DNA of 64,000 bases from Rhodobacteraceae bacterium M382 (lineage in GTDB: Bacteria > Pseudomonadota > Alphaproteobacteria > Rhodobacterales > Rhodobacteraceae). Each line of letters begins with the position of its first letter. Position 1 is the first letter of the stretch. Location: positions 124,001-188,000 of the forward strand of contig CP081101.1 of assembly GCA_025141015.1 (NCBI GenBank). Direction: 5' to 3'. Positions 47,296-56,327 of the stretch are shown in pieces. A program made the translations under genes and the position numbers. The notes under the pieces are model-generated. The model worked only from the letters and a program-made list of their open reading frames with translations. It was not told the DNA's origin and did no database searches.

Positions 47296-48486
47296 TCAGC
47301 CCAAGCCGTTCATCTTCAGCACTGTGCCCAGATAGATGCTGCTGGCCTGAACCAGCTGCTGCACTTGGATGTACTCGTCGGTGCTGTGTGCCTGTGCCAG
47401 ATCACCGGGGCCGCAAATCACGCAAGGAAAACCCAAGTTGGGCGCATCAGTCCCGCCTGGAAAAGCAGTGACCTCCGGCTCCCGCCCCAACACCTCACGG
47501 GCCGCTTCTGTCAGCGAGGCCACTATGGCAGAGTCCCGAGGCACGTTGAGTGCGGGGGCCAAGAGGGTCGGACCCGAGACTTCGGCTTTCAGGTCCGGTA
47601 GTGTTTTCTTCAGCTCCCGCAGACGGCGGCGATAGTCTTCCAGGATGTCCTCCGGCTCTTCGCCCGGTAAAAACCGACGGTCTACCTCCATTTCGCAATA
47701 GTCCGGGATGCCTGAAACAAACGCGCCGCCACGGATCACATTCATCGAAAACCGGCCTGTACCGCACAGCGGGTGCGGCGCGGGGTTTTGCTGCAATTCA
47801 GCGTTCAGGCCTGACAGATGCCCGATCACTTTCCCCATATGCTCAACCGCGTTGACACCGTTTTCGGGGCCCGAGGAATGAGTGGCCCGTCCATAGGTCC
47901 GGATCATCGCTCCCAGTTGGCCCTTGTGCGACGGGCAGATCGCCAGCTTTGAAGGCTCGCCGATGATGCCAAAGTCGGCGCGGGGGCCATTACGGCCCAT
48001 CTCTGCCGAACCCGTCAGCAAATGCTCCTCGTCCGAAATACCGGCAATGATCAGATCACCCGGCAGTTCGGTTCCGCTGGCCTGCAGCATCCGGATCACC
48101 TCCAGATAGCAGGCAAAGGCCCCCTTCATGTCGCAGGACCCGCGCCCTGTCACTTTGCCGTCCACCAGCCGCGCTTCAAAGGCATCGCCATACCCTTCGA
48201 CGCCAACGGTATCCATATGCGCGGCCAGCATGATGGTTGGGCCGCCACCGGTTCCTTTCAGCCGCCCCCAGATATTGGGGCGTCCCGGCGCAACTTCGCG
48301 CCATCCGGTCTCCAGCCCCAGCACGTGGAAACGGGCCAGCAGATCTTCGGCCAACTCCTGCTCGCGGTGGCCCTCTGTGGGTGTGTCGTCAAACGGATTC
48401 ACGCTTTGGATCCGGATCAGCTCAATCAGCGTATTCGTCAGCCGTGTTACATCGGGAGTTTCATGCATCATCAGATCTTTCGTCAC
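47296..48486 (-). CDS. M20 peptidase, acetylornithine deacetylase (ArgE)-like
   Basis: The 396-residue product shows metal-binding and catalytic motifs: AAHMDTVG (His and Asp, near 80), GRGSCDMKGAFA (Asp bridging the metals), ISDEEHLLTGS (Glu general base) and FGIIGEPS. The family removes N-acyl groups from amino acids. GTG 48486 overlaps the stop of the DUF1185 gene (GTGA); ATG 48471 is an alternative. Membership in an operon with a PLP decarboxylase speaks for a catabolic N-acyl amino acid deacylase, not arginine synthesis. Confidence 0.88.
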   Translation of the reverse strand: MTKDLMMHETPDVTRLTNTLIELIRIQSVNPFDDTPTEGHREQELAEDLLARFHVLGLETGWREVAPGRPNIWGRLKGTGGGPTIMLAAHMDTVGVEGYGDAFEARLVDGKVTGRGSCDMKGAFACYLEVIRMLQASGTELPGDLIIAGISDEEHLLTGSAEMGRNGPRADFGIIGEPSKLAICPSHKGQLGAMIRTYGRATHSSGPENGVNAVEHMGKVIGHLSGLNAELQQNPAPHPLCGTGRFSMNVIRGGAFVSGIPDYCEMEVDRRFLPGEEPEDILEDYRRRLRELKKTLPDLKAEVSGPTLLAPALNVPRDSAIVASLTEAAREVLGREPEVTAFPGGTDAPNLGFPCVICGPGDLAQAHSTDEYIQVQQLVQASSIYLGTVLKMNGLG

Positions 48487-49028
48487 ACCGCCGCCCGGGC
48501 CTTGCCCACCCGAGCATTCAGGCGGCCACCGTCGGCCAACGCCAGCACCATCATGATCTCGTCAGGGCGTGGGCTGTCCGCCACGCTGACCGTCATTGCG
48601 TCAAAGTGATCAAACGACCAGAGGTCATCCTTGTGCCCCAGCGGAACGTCCAACGCAGTGCCCGCAACAGCCAGCTTCGCCGCTGATGGAATTAGAGCTT
48701 TGCCGCCGCCAATAGGTGCCCGCATCACCTTGCCCAGCTTGGGGTGCAACAGCGCATGGCCGTGTTCGATGTCGCCGTTGACACCAACAATGGCCGCCTT
48801 GCCATAAGACACCGCCACGCCCGGCAGATACGGCAGCGCAGCCTGCATCAGCTGTTCCCCCAGGGTTTCGCCTATATCGAACAGCGGGTTCAGATCGGCT
48901 TCAAACCGCCCGGCAAAGGGGTTTGCGATAATTCCGCAAGCGGCGACGCGGGTGACCGGAGCAGGAGAGGCCTGTCCGGCCTCTTCAAACACGGTTTCGC
49001 AGTAGACCGCAATCTTGCGCAGTTTCAT
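48483..49028 (-). CDS. DUF1185 / amino acid synthesis family protein
   Basis: The 181-residue product begins MKLRKIAVYCETVFEEAG and contains AVSYGKAAIVGVNGDIEHGHALLHPKLG (His-rich glycine segment), the hallmark of the PF06684 amino-acid-synthesis family. The family's reaction is not established. ATG 49028 is preferred over the upstream ATG 49067, which only adds non-conserved residues. It lies between genes for a PLP decarboxylase and an M20 deacylase in one operon. Confidence 0.85.
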   Translation of the reverse strand: MKLRKIAVYCETVFEEAGQASPAPVTRVAACGIIANPFAGRFEADLNPLFDIGETLGEQLMQAALPYLPGVAVSYGKAAIVGVNGDIEHGHALLHPKLGKVMRAPIGGGKALIPSAAKLAVAGTALDVPLGHKDDLWSFDHFDAMTVSVADSPRPDEIMMVLALADGGRLNARVGKARAAV

Positions 49029-49097
49029 GGTATTCTCCTTTCGCAAAATACCTGCGGGGGTGGTCAAGAAACAGCCCGCCCCCGCAGGCTTATGGCA

Positions 49098-50363
49098 TCA
49101 ATATATGCCATAAACCTCTTCGTCGCCCCGCGCCTTCAGGCTGCCTTGCTTGACCGCATCGACCACGTCGCGCAGATCCGCCAGAAAGGTGTCGGCAATC
49201 TGGTAATGATGGCAACTGAGCATCAGCAGGATCGCGTCCGGCTTGCTGCCAATGTTGATCGCCCAGCCTTTGGCCATCAGACCATCAGCCACCGCCAGAA
49301 TGTTCAGGTCTTCTGCCTTGAAGGCGAAATGCGGCCCCTGTGGCGTGCCTAGGATCTCCAGACCTTCGATGGCTTCAATGCCCTTGCAGAAAGCTTTGCG
49401 GCCTTTGATGATATCCGCAGTGACCCGATGGAAGCCGTCGCGACCAAGGAAGTTGAACACAGCCCAAGCCGACGCAATTGGTCCAGAGTTGCGCGAACCA
49501 GCGGTATTTTTGGAGTAGTAGTCGCCCGCATTCCAGTTGTTGGCAGCAAAGCCTTGCCATTTCACCAGCGCCTCATCCCGCAACACCAGGATAGAGCAGC
49601 CGCGATAGCCATAGCCATATTTGTGGAAATCTGCCGACATCGAGGTCACGCCCGGCACCTGGAAATCGAAATCCGGCACGTCTTCGCCCAGTTCCCTGGC
49701 AAAGGGCAACATAAAACCACCGATGCAGGCATCCACATGCATCCACAGATCATGTTTCTGGGCCAGCCCGGCAATCTCGGCGATCGGGTCGACCACGCCC
49801 AGCGGGAACGGGGGGCAGGAGCCCACCAGCATGATGGTATTTTCGTTGATCGCCGCTTCCATCCCGGCCACATCGGCGCGATAGTCCGGGCTCTCTTGCA
49901 TCTGGATCACGTCGATGCCCAGGAAATGCGACAGTTTGTTGAACACCGCATAGGCCGATTGCGGCACGATGATATTCGGGCTGATGATCCCCTTCTGATC
50001 CCGTGCCCGGTCACGCGCGGTTTTCAGCGCCAAAACAATACTTTCGGAGCCGCCTGTGGTAATCGTGGCAGCGGCGTTTTCTGGCGCATTGAACAGGTCT
50101 TTTACCATGGCAATGACATCGGTTTCATATTTGCGGACCGACGGGTGTAATCCGGTCTGATGCACCACGTTGTCACCGATGTGTTTGACAAAAGCTTCCT
50201 TTGCAACCTCGGCGACCTCTGGGCCGCCATAGTACGAGGCGGTTAGATTGTTCAGCGAAAACCAGTCCCAATCTCCTGCGCGGGCGGCGTCCATTTCGTC
50301 CAGGATTTCAACCCGGCGCTTTCCGGTTTCAGGAAAGCACAAAGTGTTCTGATTTGTAGTCAT
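49098..50363 (-). CDS. PLP-dependent group II decarboxylase / S1P-lyase-like enzyme
   Basis: The 421-residue protein has the fold-type I signature SADFHKYGYGYRGCSIL, with PLP lysine near 240, HVDACIGGFMLPF before it and TITTGGSESIVLALKTARD near 105. The HKYG(x)xxxG form is close to sphingosine-1-phosphate lyase and archaeal tyrosine/aspartate decarboxylases. It should decarboxylate an amino acid or cleave a phosphorylated amino alcohol; substrate unknown. ATG 50363 follows GAGG at seven bases. It is the first gene of the operon with DUF1185 and the M20 deacylase. Confidence 0.87.
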   Translation of the reverse strand: MTTNQNTLCFPETGKRRVEILDEMDAARAGDWDWFSLNNLTASYYGGPEVAEVAKEAFVKHIGDNVVHQTGLHPSVRKYETDVIAMVKDLFNAPENAAATITTGGSESIVLALKTARDRARDQKGIISPNIIVPQSAYAVFNKLSHFLGIDVIQMQESPDYRADVAGMEAAINENTIMLVGSCPPFPLGVVDPIAEIAGLAQKHDLWMHVDACIGGFMLPFARELGEDVPDFDFQVPGVTSMSADFHKYGYGYRGCSILVLRDEALVKWQGFAANNWNAGDYYSKNTAGSRNSGPIASAWAVFNFLGRDGFHRVTADIIKGRKAFCKGIEAIEGLEILGTPQGPHFAFKAEDLNILAVADGLMAKGWAINIGSKPDAILLMLSCHHYQIADTFLADLRDVVDAVKQGSLKARGDEEVYGIY

Positions 50364-50507
50364 TGCAGGCCTCATTCAGGCAATTTCGTTGCCTGCAAAC
50401 TTGCAGCAGGCGCGCTTCTTGCACAAATCGAAAGAACTTTAGCTAGGGCAAGGCAAATTTGGTCAAGACTTGCGTTCATTAGGAACAGGATCTGGGGTGT
50501 TGTCACG

Positions 50508-50905
50508 TTAACCCCCAGTCTTCGAGGAAATCCCGATGCTTGAATTTCGAGCTGCTCGGGTGGCGGCAAGCCAGGCATCGAATACCGCGAGACGGCAGAA
50601 GCGGATTGGCAAAGTCGAGCGACGACGTTCCGGGATACCACGGGCACGGGCGGAATCATTATTGTCGCGCAGGGCGCGCAGGGATTTGCCAAAGGGGAAC
50701 CGTGCGACGTCTAGGGCAAACAGGATCGAGGCGATCAGCAGGCCAAACACCATGTAGTAATCGCCGAACTAGTAGTCGCGGATGAACTTGTACTCTCCCA
50801 ACCGCAGATAGGGCGGGCGCACCATACCCTTGGCGCATCCGGTGATGTGGGACTGGCCAAGCACTTACTGACTGAAGGCAAAGGTGACGAGCACCTCATA
50901 GATGC
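50508..50905 (-). pseudogene. Dead LivM-type ABC permease fragment
   Basis: The minus-strand frame read downward from about 50905 gives YEVLVTFAFSQ, stop, HITGCAKGMVRPPYLRLGEY, FIRDY, TAG (50769-50771), FGDYYMVFGLLIASILFALD and GKSLRALRDNNDSARARG. The last segment is the LivM coupling loop (LRAIRENExRAxxxGY). Coding fades after about 50640. Two stops and missing ends make it a relic. It shows that a branched-chain-type ABC importer once stood beside the decarboxylase operon. Confidence 0.75.
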
Positions 50906-50925
50906 CTTGCACGGAACAACATCAC

Positions 50926-51888
50926 TTATTCCCGGCCATATGTGCGCTGCTGAATGTCAATCGCGCTGATTTCAGCATGGCAGGCGGTGAGAAACGTCGC
51001 TTCGGCGTCGGAGCGGCGGCGCGCCGGGTTGGTGACCAGATTGATCGATACCATCGGCAGGTTGTCATAGGGCGGCAACTGGCGGATGTGGCCGGCGGCG
51101 ACATCGTGTTTGGCAACGTGAACGGGCAGGGCACCAATGCCTACGTTAGACATGATCATCCGGCGGATTTCATGGAGGCTGGACGACATGCCACGCCAGC
51201 TGTTGGCCAGGCCAAGACGGGCCCGCAATCGGGCGATGGCCTCAAGCGGGCCGCCCTCGGCTTCGGTTTGAAAAGCGACAAAAGGTTCGCCCTCCAAATC
51301 CTTTGGCTCGATCCCATCGGCATCGAACAGCGGGTGGCGCGCGCCGCAGTAGAGGCCAAAGTATTCATGATACAGCACCATCGTGTCCAGATTCTGGGGC
51401 GGATTCGTCAGCAGGCAAATGCCCAGACTGGCGCGATTCTGCGAGATCATGGTCTCGACGTCATCGCTTTCATGCACTGAAAAGGAATACGTCACATGGG
51501 GATGTGCGGTCGAAAACCGATCGAGAAAGTCATCAAAGTGCTCCGAGACAACCGAGCTGGTTGTAACGATGGAAATATGTCCGCGCAGCTCGGCGTTTTC
51601 TGTGTTGAGCAGTGACGGCAATTGTGAAATCGAGCCAAAGATCTTGGCGCATTCGGTATACAGCGACTGCCCCGGGCGGGTGATGGAAAATTCATTTGGT
51701 TTCCGGATGATAAGCCTTTGACCGGTGGTCTGTTCCAGACGTTTCAGCGCCGCAGAGACAGTAGGCTGTTTCAACCCCAGGAAATCCGCAGCCTTGGAAA
51801 TGCCGCGCTGTTCAACCACCACCATGAAGGTGCGCAACAGGTTCCAGTCCAGGTTCCAGGGAAAGCGTTGTTGTTCCGGTAAGCTCAT
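50926..51888 (-). CDS. LysR-family regulator
   Basis: The 320-residue protein has the LTTR helix-turn-helix in LRTFMVVVEQRGISKAADFL and KQPTVSAALKRLE (about 18-50) and an effector domain. It is divergent from the ABC/aminotransferase operon at 52 kb, with about 140 bp between, and is the natural candidate regulator for it. ATATT-N10-AATAT (51900-51919) in the gap could be its binding site. Confidence 0.9.
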   Translation of the reverse strand: MSLPEQQRFPWNLDWNLLRTFMVVVEQRGISKAADFLGLKQPTVSAALKRLEQTTGQRLIIRKPNEFSITRPGQSLYTECAKIFGSISQLPSLLNTENAELRGHISIVTTSSVVSEHFDDFLDRFSTAHPHVTYSFSVHESDDVETMISQNRASLGICLLTNPPQNLDTMVLYHEYFGLYCGARHPLFDADGIEPKDLEGEPFVAFQTEAEGGPLEAIARLRARLGLANSWRGMSSSLHEIRRMIMSNVGIGALPVHVAKHDVAAGHIRQLPPYDNLPMVSINLVTNPARRRSDAEATFLTACHAEISAIDIQQRTYGRE

Positions 51889-51899
51889 AGATCACATCT

Positions 51900-51919
51900 A
51901 TATTGATAATGGGTAATAT
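51900..51919. promoter_or_regulatory. AT-rich dyad, possible LysR binding site
   Basis: ATATT and AATAT arms with a ten-base spacer lie about 12 bases from the LysR start, where LTTR autoregulatory sites usually are. The dyad is short, so the call is tentative. Confidence 0.35.
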
Positions 51920-52027
51920 TTATTTGCACGATACAAGATCGTCATGCAAGGCTCAGGTCGAGCGGGGCTAACCGCATATTCTGCAAGGGCGTTGATCCCC
52001 TGCAAAAATCAACAGGAGAGAGACAAG

Positions 52028-52804
52028 ATGACTGTTCGCCGTACCATCCTGAAATCTGCATTCGCCGCAGTCGGCATGGCGGTTCTGGGGCTGAACGCTG
52101 CCGTTGCCGAAGAGCTGGATAGCCTTAAGGAAACGGGTGTGATCCGGATCGCGATGTCGGGGGCCTACCCTCCGTTCAACTTTGTGAATGATGAAAACCA
52201 GGTTGTCGGGTTCGACCCGGCGGTTGGGGCCGAAATCGCCAAACGAATGGGGATGGAAGCCGAAGTGGTCACCACCGCCTGGGACGGGATCATTGGCGGT
52301 CTGCTGGCCAATAAATACGACGCCATCGTCGGGTCGATGACCATCACTGCCGAACGTGATGAGGTCGTTGATTTCGTTGGCCCCTATTACTCCGACAAAC
52401 GCGCGATCTTTACCAAACCCGGCTCGGGCATCGCCAGCCTGGATGATCTGGCGGGCAAGAAGGTCGGGCTGACTCTGGGTGAAACCCACGAAGACTGGGC
52501 CCGCGAAAAGGGCTATGATGTCAACACCTACAAGGGCCTGCCCGAGCTGCTGCTGGAGCTGGAAAACGGTCGGGTCGACGCCATCGTGAACGATTCGATT
52601 GCCGCCATTCTGGCGATGTCGTCCAAGGGGCAGGAATTCGAGATGTTTGCCGACCCCACCACCGAACCCTTTGGCGCAGGTATCGCCATCCGCCAGGGCA
52701 ACCCGGCGCTGGCCGCCGAAATGCAAAAGGCACTGGATTCCATGATGGAAGACGGCACTTATCTGGCGCTGGCCAAGAAATGGATCGGCGCGGACATCCG
52801 CTAA
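52028..52804 (+). CDS. Amino acid ABC transporter substrate-binding protein
   Basis: The 258-residue SBP_bac_3 (family 3) protein has a signal peptide (about 1-27, ends AAVAEE). Typical segments are IRIAMSGAYPPFNFVNDENQ, VGFDPAVGAEIAKRMG, KKVGLTLGETHEDW and GRVDAIVNDS. Family 3 proteins bind polar amino acids and related amino compounds. ATG 52028 follows AGGAGAGAGA. It is first in a ten-gene run ending with the racemase; a stem-loop follows it. Confidence 0.92.
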   Translation: MTVRRTILKSAFAAVGMAVLGLNAAVAEELDSLKETGVIRIAMSGAYPPFNFVNDENQVVGFDPAVGAEIAKRMGMEAEVVTTAWDGIIGGLLANKYDAIVGSMTITAERDEVVDFVGPYYSDKRAIFTKPGSGIASLDDLAGKKVGLTLGETHEDWAREKGYDVNTYKGLPELLLELENGRVDAIVNDSIAAILAMSSKGQEFEMFADPTTEPFGAGIAIRQGNPALAAEMQKALDSMMEDGTYLALAKKWIGADIR

Positions 52805-52811
52805 AGCTGAC

Positions 52812-52841
52812 CTCTCCCGCCGCCCTCGGGTGACGGGAGAG
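52812..52841 (+). terminator. Stem-loop after ABC binding-protein gene
   Basis: CTCTCCCG (52812-52819) pairs perfectly with CGGGAGAG (52834-52841) around 14 bases. No T-run follows. Like the hairpins after urtA and the dctP-type gene, it probably keeps binding-protein mRNA in excess. Confidence 0.55.
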
Positions 52842-52869
52842 CCACCTGTCACGTCACAGAGGGGACGAC

Positions 52870-53517
52870 ATGGACGTTGAACTGATGCTGAAGGTCTATC
52901 CCTTCTTTCTGGAGGCGGCCTGGATCACCATTCTGTTGTCGGTCCTCACAGCTATTCTGGGTCTGATCTGCGGGGCATTGGGGGTCGCGGCGCGGCTGTC
53001 GCGCTTTGCGGTGTTGCGGTTCATCGGCGCTGCCTATGTCAGCGTGTTCCGCGGCACGCCTGCATTGATCCAACTGTTCATTCTCTATTTCGGTGGGCCG
53101 CAGATCGGCATTCAGCTGGATGCTTTTGAGGCCGGGGTAATCGGGCTGGGCGTCAATGCCGGGGCCTATATGACCGAAACCATCCGCGGCGCAATCATCG
53201 CCATCGACAAAGGTCAGCGCGAGGCCGCCCGCACCCTGGGCCTGAGCCAGTGGCAGGGCATGTACCGGGTGATCCTGCCGCAGGCCGCCCGTCTGATGGT
53301 TCGCCCGCTTGGGGTCAACTTGAACATGCTGGTAAAGTCCACCGCGCTGGTGGCCGCCATATCGGTGATCGAGCTGACCTATACCGCGCAGCGTTATATC
53401 GGGTCGACGTACAAGCCTTTTGAAATGTTCCTGCTGGCCGGGATTCTCTACATGATCATCATCTCTGTGGTGGGTCGGGGCGTTGCCTGGGTCGACCGCA
53501 AAGTCCAGATCACCTGA
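52870..53517 (+). CDS. Amino acid ABC transporter permease 1 (HisM/GlnP type)
   Basis: The 215-residue protein has about five helices, FRGTPALIQLFILYFGGPQI (near 58) and the coupling motif EAARTLGLSQWQGMYRVILPQA (near 118, EAAxxxG). It forms the channel with the next gene product. Confidence 0.93.
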   Translation: MDVELMLKVYPFFLEAAWITILLSVLTAILGLICGALGVAARLSRFAVLRFIGAAYVSVFRGTPALIQLFILYFGGPQIGIQLDAFEAGVIGLGVNAGAYMTETIRGAIIAIDKGQREAARTLGLSQWQGMYRVILPQAARLMVRPLGVNLNMLVKSTALVAAISVIELTYTAQRYIGSTYKPFEMFLLAGILYMIIISVVGRGVAWVDRKVQIT

Positions 53518-53535
53518 TCGGGAAAGGAAAGACAA

Positions 53536-54192
53536 ATGGGTCTCGATTTTTCGATTATCCCCAAATACCTGGACGTTGTCCTGCTAGGCTGTGCCTGGAC
53601 CATCGGCATCACCGTAGCTGCGGCGATCCTCAGCTTTTTCGGGGGTATCGTCTTTGCGGTGGTCTCGCTGTATGCGCCCTGGATCATCCGCCAGCCGTTT
53701 CGCCTGATCGAATGGGTGTTCATGGGCACACCACTGTTGCTGCAGCTGTTCCTGATCTATTTCGGTCTGGTGCAGATCGGCATTGACCTGCCGGCATTCG
53801 TGGCCGGGATCATCGGGCTGGGGCTGCATTTTGCGGTCTATAATTCCGAACTGATCCAGACCGCTATCCTGGCGGTGGACAAAGGCCAGATGGAGGCCGC
53901 CCGAACCATGGGGTTGAGCCGGGGCCAGGCGCTGCGCAAGGTGGTGATCCCCCAGGCGGTGCGCGATGTGATCCCCCCTATTGGCAACAACATGATCGCC
54001 CTGCTCAAGGACAGCGCCCTGGTGTCGGTGATTGGCGTCAGCGAGCTGACCCTGTCGGCCCAGCGGGTCATCGGCAAGACCTATCGCCCGTTCGAATTCT
54101 ACATGCTGGCGGCCGCCTGCTACTATGTCATCAATCTTTGCATGGAATGGGTGCAGCGCAAGATCGAGCGCCGCATCTCCATATCCCGTTGA
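53536..54192 (+). CDS. Amino acid ABC transporter permease 2 (HisQ/GlnP type)
   Basis: The 218-residue paralogue of permease 1 has GTPLLLQLFLIYFGLVQIGI and the coupling loop EAARTMGLSRGQALRKVVIP. It is preceded by GGAAAGG at a normal distance. Two different permeases imply a heterodimeric channel. Confidence 0.93.
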   Translation: MGLDFSIIPKYLDVVLLGCAWTIGITVAAAILSFFGGIVFAVVSLYAPWIIRQPFRLIEWVFMGTPLLLQLFLIYFGLVQIGIDLPAFVAGIIGLGLHFAVYNSELIQTAILAVDKGQMEAARTMGLSRGQALRKVVIPQAVRDVIPPIGNNMIALLKDSALVSVIGVSELTLSAQRVIGKTYRPFEFYMLAAACYYVINLCMEWVQRKIERRISISR

Positions 54193-54207
54193 GCGAGCGA
54201 GGCTCTC

Positions 54208-54978
54208 ATGACCGAACAGACAGCATTTGTTGAAATCCGCCACGCCCAAAAATCCTTTGGTACCCTGGAGGTTCTGAAAGACATCAGCCTGAGTGTTGAT
54301 CGGGGCCAGATCGTCGGCATCATCGGGTCGTCCGGGTCGGGCAAATCCACCCTATTGCGGGCGATCAATGATCTGGACCCTCTGACCGGCGGCGAAGTCT
54401 GGCTGGACGGGGTGCAGGTGAACAAGAAACTACCCCATCGCCAGTACGAAAAGCACATCAACGAGATGCGCCAGCAAGTCGGCATGGTGTTTCAGCATTT
54501 CAACCTGTTCCCGCATATGACCGCCCGCGAAAACGTCACCATGGCGCCGATGATGCTGAAAGGGTTGTCCAAGGACGCGGCAAACAGACTGGCCGAGGAG
54601 CAACTGGACCATGTCGGGATGCTGGAGCGGATCGACTATTACCCCTCGCAGCTGTCGGGCGGCCAGAAGCAACGAGTGGCGATTGCCCGGGCGCTGGCGA
54701 TGAAACCCAAGCTGATGTTGTTTGACGAAGCGACATCGGCGCTGGACCCTGAGCTGGTGGAAGAGGTGAACCAGGTGATGCGCAAACTGGCGCAGGAACA
54801 TATGACCATGATCATCGTCACCCACGAGATGGATTTTGCTGCTTCGGTCTGTGACCGGGTTCTGTTCATGGACAAGGGCGTTGTGGTCGAAGAAGGCCCG
54901 CCCGAGGTGCTGTTCCGCAATCCGTCCCGGGATCGCACCCGGGAATTTCTCCGCAAACACATCGAGGCCGCACAGTGA
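54208..54978 (+). CDS. Amino acid ABC transporter ATP-binding protein (GlnQ type)
   Basis: The 256-residue ATPase has Walker A GSSGSGKST (about 37-45), signature LSGGQKQRVAIARALAM (near 149) and Walker B LMLFDEATSALDPE. A ten-residue insertion after the Walker A region (QVNKKLPHRQYEKHINEMR) is seen in several amino-acid importers. The stop overlaps the aminotransferase start (GTGA), linking uptake to catabolism. Confidence 0.94.
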   Translation: MTEQTAFVEIRHAQKSFGTLEVLKDISLSVDRGQIVGIIGSSGSGKSTLLRAINDLDPLTGGEVWLDGVQVNKKLPHRQYEKHINEMRQQVGMVFQHFNLFPHMTARENVTMAPMMLKGLSKDAANRLAEEQLDHVGMLERIDYYPSQLSGGQKQRVAIARALAMKPKLMLFDEATSALDPELVEEVNQVMRKLAQEHMTMIIVTHEMDFAASVCDRVLFMDKGVVVEEGPPEVLFRNPSRDRTREFLRKHIEAAQ

Positions 54979-56327
54979 GCGACGACTCTTATCTGTTCTA
55001 CCAGTCCCGCAACCCGCGCCCGTTTCTGGATCATGGCGACGGCATCTATCTGATTGATGAGACCGGCAAACGCTATATCGACGGATCGTCTGGTGCGATG
55101 GTGTCCAACATTGGCCATTCCAACCCCCGTGTTCTGGCCAAGATCAAAGCCCAGATGGACAAGGCCACCTTTGGGTATCGGCTGCATTTCCGCACCCATC
55201 CGTCCGAGGATCTGGCCGCCAAGACCGTGGCCATGACGCCAGAGGGGCTGGACCGGGTGTTCTTTGTCTCTGGCGGGTCCGAAGCGGTCGAAAGCGCGGT
55301 GAAACTGGCCCGGCAATATGCGCTGACCCAGGGGCAGGAGACGCGATACAAGGTGATATCGCGGTTCCCCTCCTATCATGGTTGTACCTTTGGAGCGCTG
55401 GATCTGACCGGTTATGACCCGCTGCGCGAACCCTTTGCTCCGATGCTGGAAGGGATGCCCAAGATCGACGCCCCGGCTACTTATTTGGACCGTGACAACC
55501 TGAGCGAAGAAGACCGCGGTCTGAAATATGCCAACCTGCTGCGCGACAAGATCCTGGAGGAGGGGGCTGAAAACGTTCTGGCCTTTGTGATGGAGCCGGT
55601 GGGCGGCGCGTCAACCGGGGCGCTTGTGGCGCCGGACAGCTACTATGGCCGCATCCGCGAGATCTGCGATGAATTCGGGGTGCTGCTGATCTATGACGAG
55701 GTGATGACCGGGGCCGGTCGCACCGGTAAATTCTTGGCTGCTGAACATTGGGGCATCACCCCTGATATCGTCGCCATGTCCAAAGGGTTCGGTGCGGGAT
55801 ATGCACCGCTGGGAGCGGTGGTTGCCCAGGCACGGCTGGTCGAACCGGTGCTGGATGCCGGTGGATTTCTGCATGGGTTTACCTATGCCGGCAATCCATT
55901 GGCCTGTTCCGCCGGATTGGCGGTGCTGGAAGAGATGGAAGACCAGGGCCTGATCGACAATGCCGCCCGCATGGGCGAGGTGCTGATGGGCGAACTACGC
56001 GCGCTGATGGAACGTTATCCCTTTATCGGCGATGTGCGCGGCAAAGGGCTGTTGACGGCCTTTGAATTCGTCGCCGACCGCAACACGATGGAACCGCTGG
56101 ACCCGAGTTTGAACGCCTATGACCGGCTGGTCGAACTGGCCTATGAACGGGGGCTGATCATCTATTCGCGCCGCACCCGGGGCGGGACCGCAGGCGATCA
56201 CTTTCTGATCGCGCCACCACTGATCATCACCCCGGACCAGATTGCCGAAATGATGGTGATCCTGCGCGACGCTCTGGACGCATTTGCGTTCGAAACTGGC
56301 CTGCCGGTGGGAAAGGCTGCGGCATGA
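54975..56327 (+). CDS. Class III (omega/beta) aminotransferase
   Basis: The 450-residue enzyme has the class III signature with PLP lysine K270: IYDEVMTGAGRTG (239-251) and MSKGFGAGYAPLGAVV. FFVSGGSEAVESAVKLARQ near 97 is the cofactor-phosphate region. The class moves amino groups that are not on the alpha carbon (beta, gamma, omega) as well as some alpha ones. Given the CoA-transferase and thiolase downstream, the product is probably a beta-keto acid. Start GTG 54975 overlaps the ATPase gene; the stop overlaps the CoA-transferase A gene (ATGA). Confidence 0.92.
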   Translation: MSDDSYLFYQSRNPRPFLDHGDGIYLIDETGKRYIDGSSGAMVSNIGHSNPRVLAKIKAQMDKATFGYRLHFRTHPSEDLAAKTVAMTPEGLDRVFFVSGGSEAVESAVKLARQYALTQGQETRYKVISRFPSYHGCTFGALDLTGYDPLREPFAPMLEGMPKIDAPATYLDRDNLSEEDRGLKYANLLRDKILEEGAENVLAFVMEPVGGASTGALVAPDSYYGRIREICDEFGVLLIYDEVMTGAGRTGKFLAAEHWGITPDIVAMSKGFGAGYAPLGAVVAQARLVEPVLDAGGFLHGFTYAGNPLACSAGLAVLEEMEDQGLIDNAARMGEVLMGELRALMERYPFIGDVRGKGLLTAFEFVADRNTMEPLDPSLNAYDRLVELAYERGLIIYSRRTRGGTAGDHFLIAPPLIITPDQIAEMMVILRDALDAFAFETGLPVGKAAA

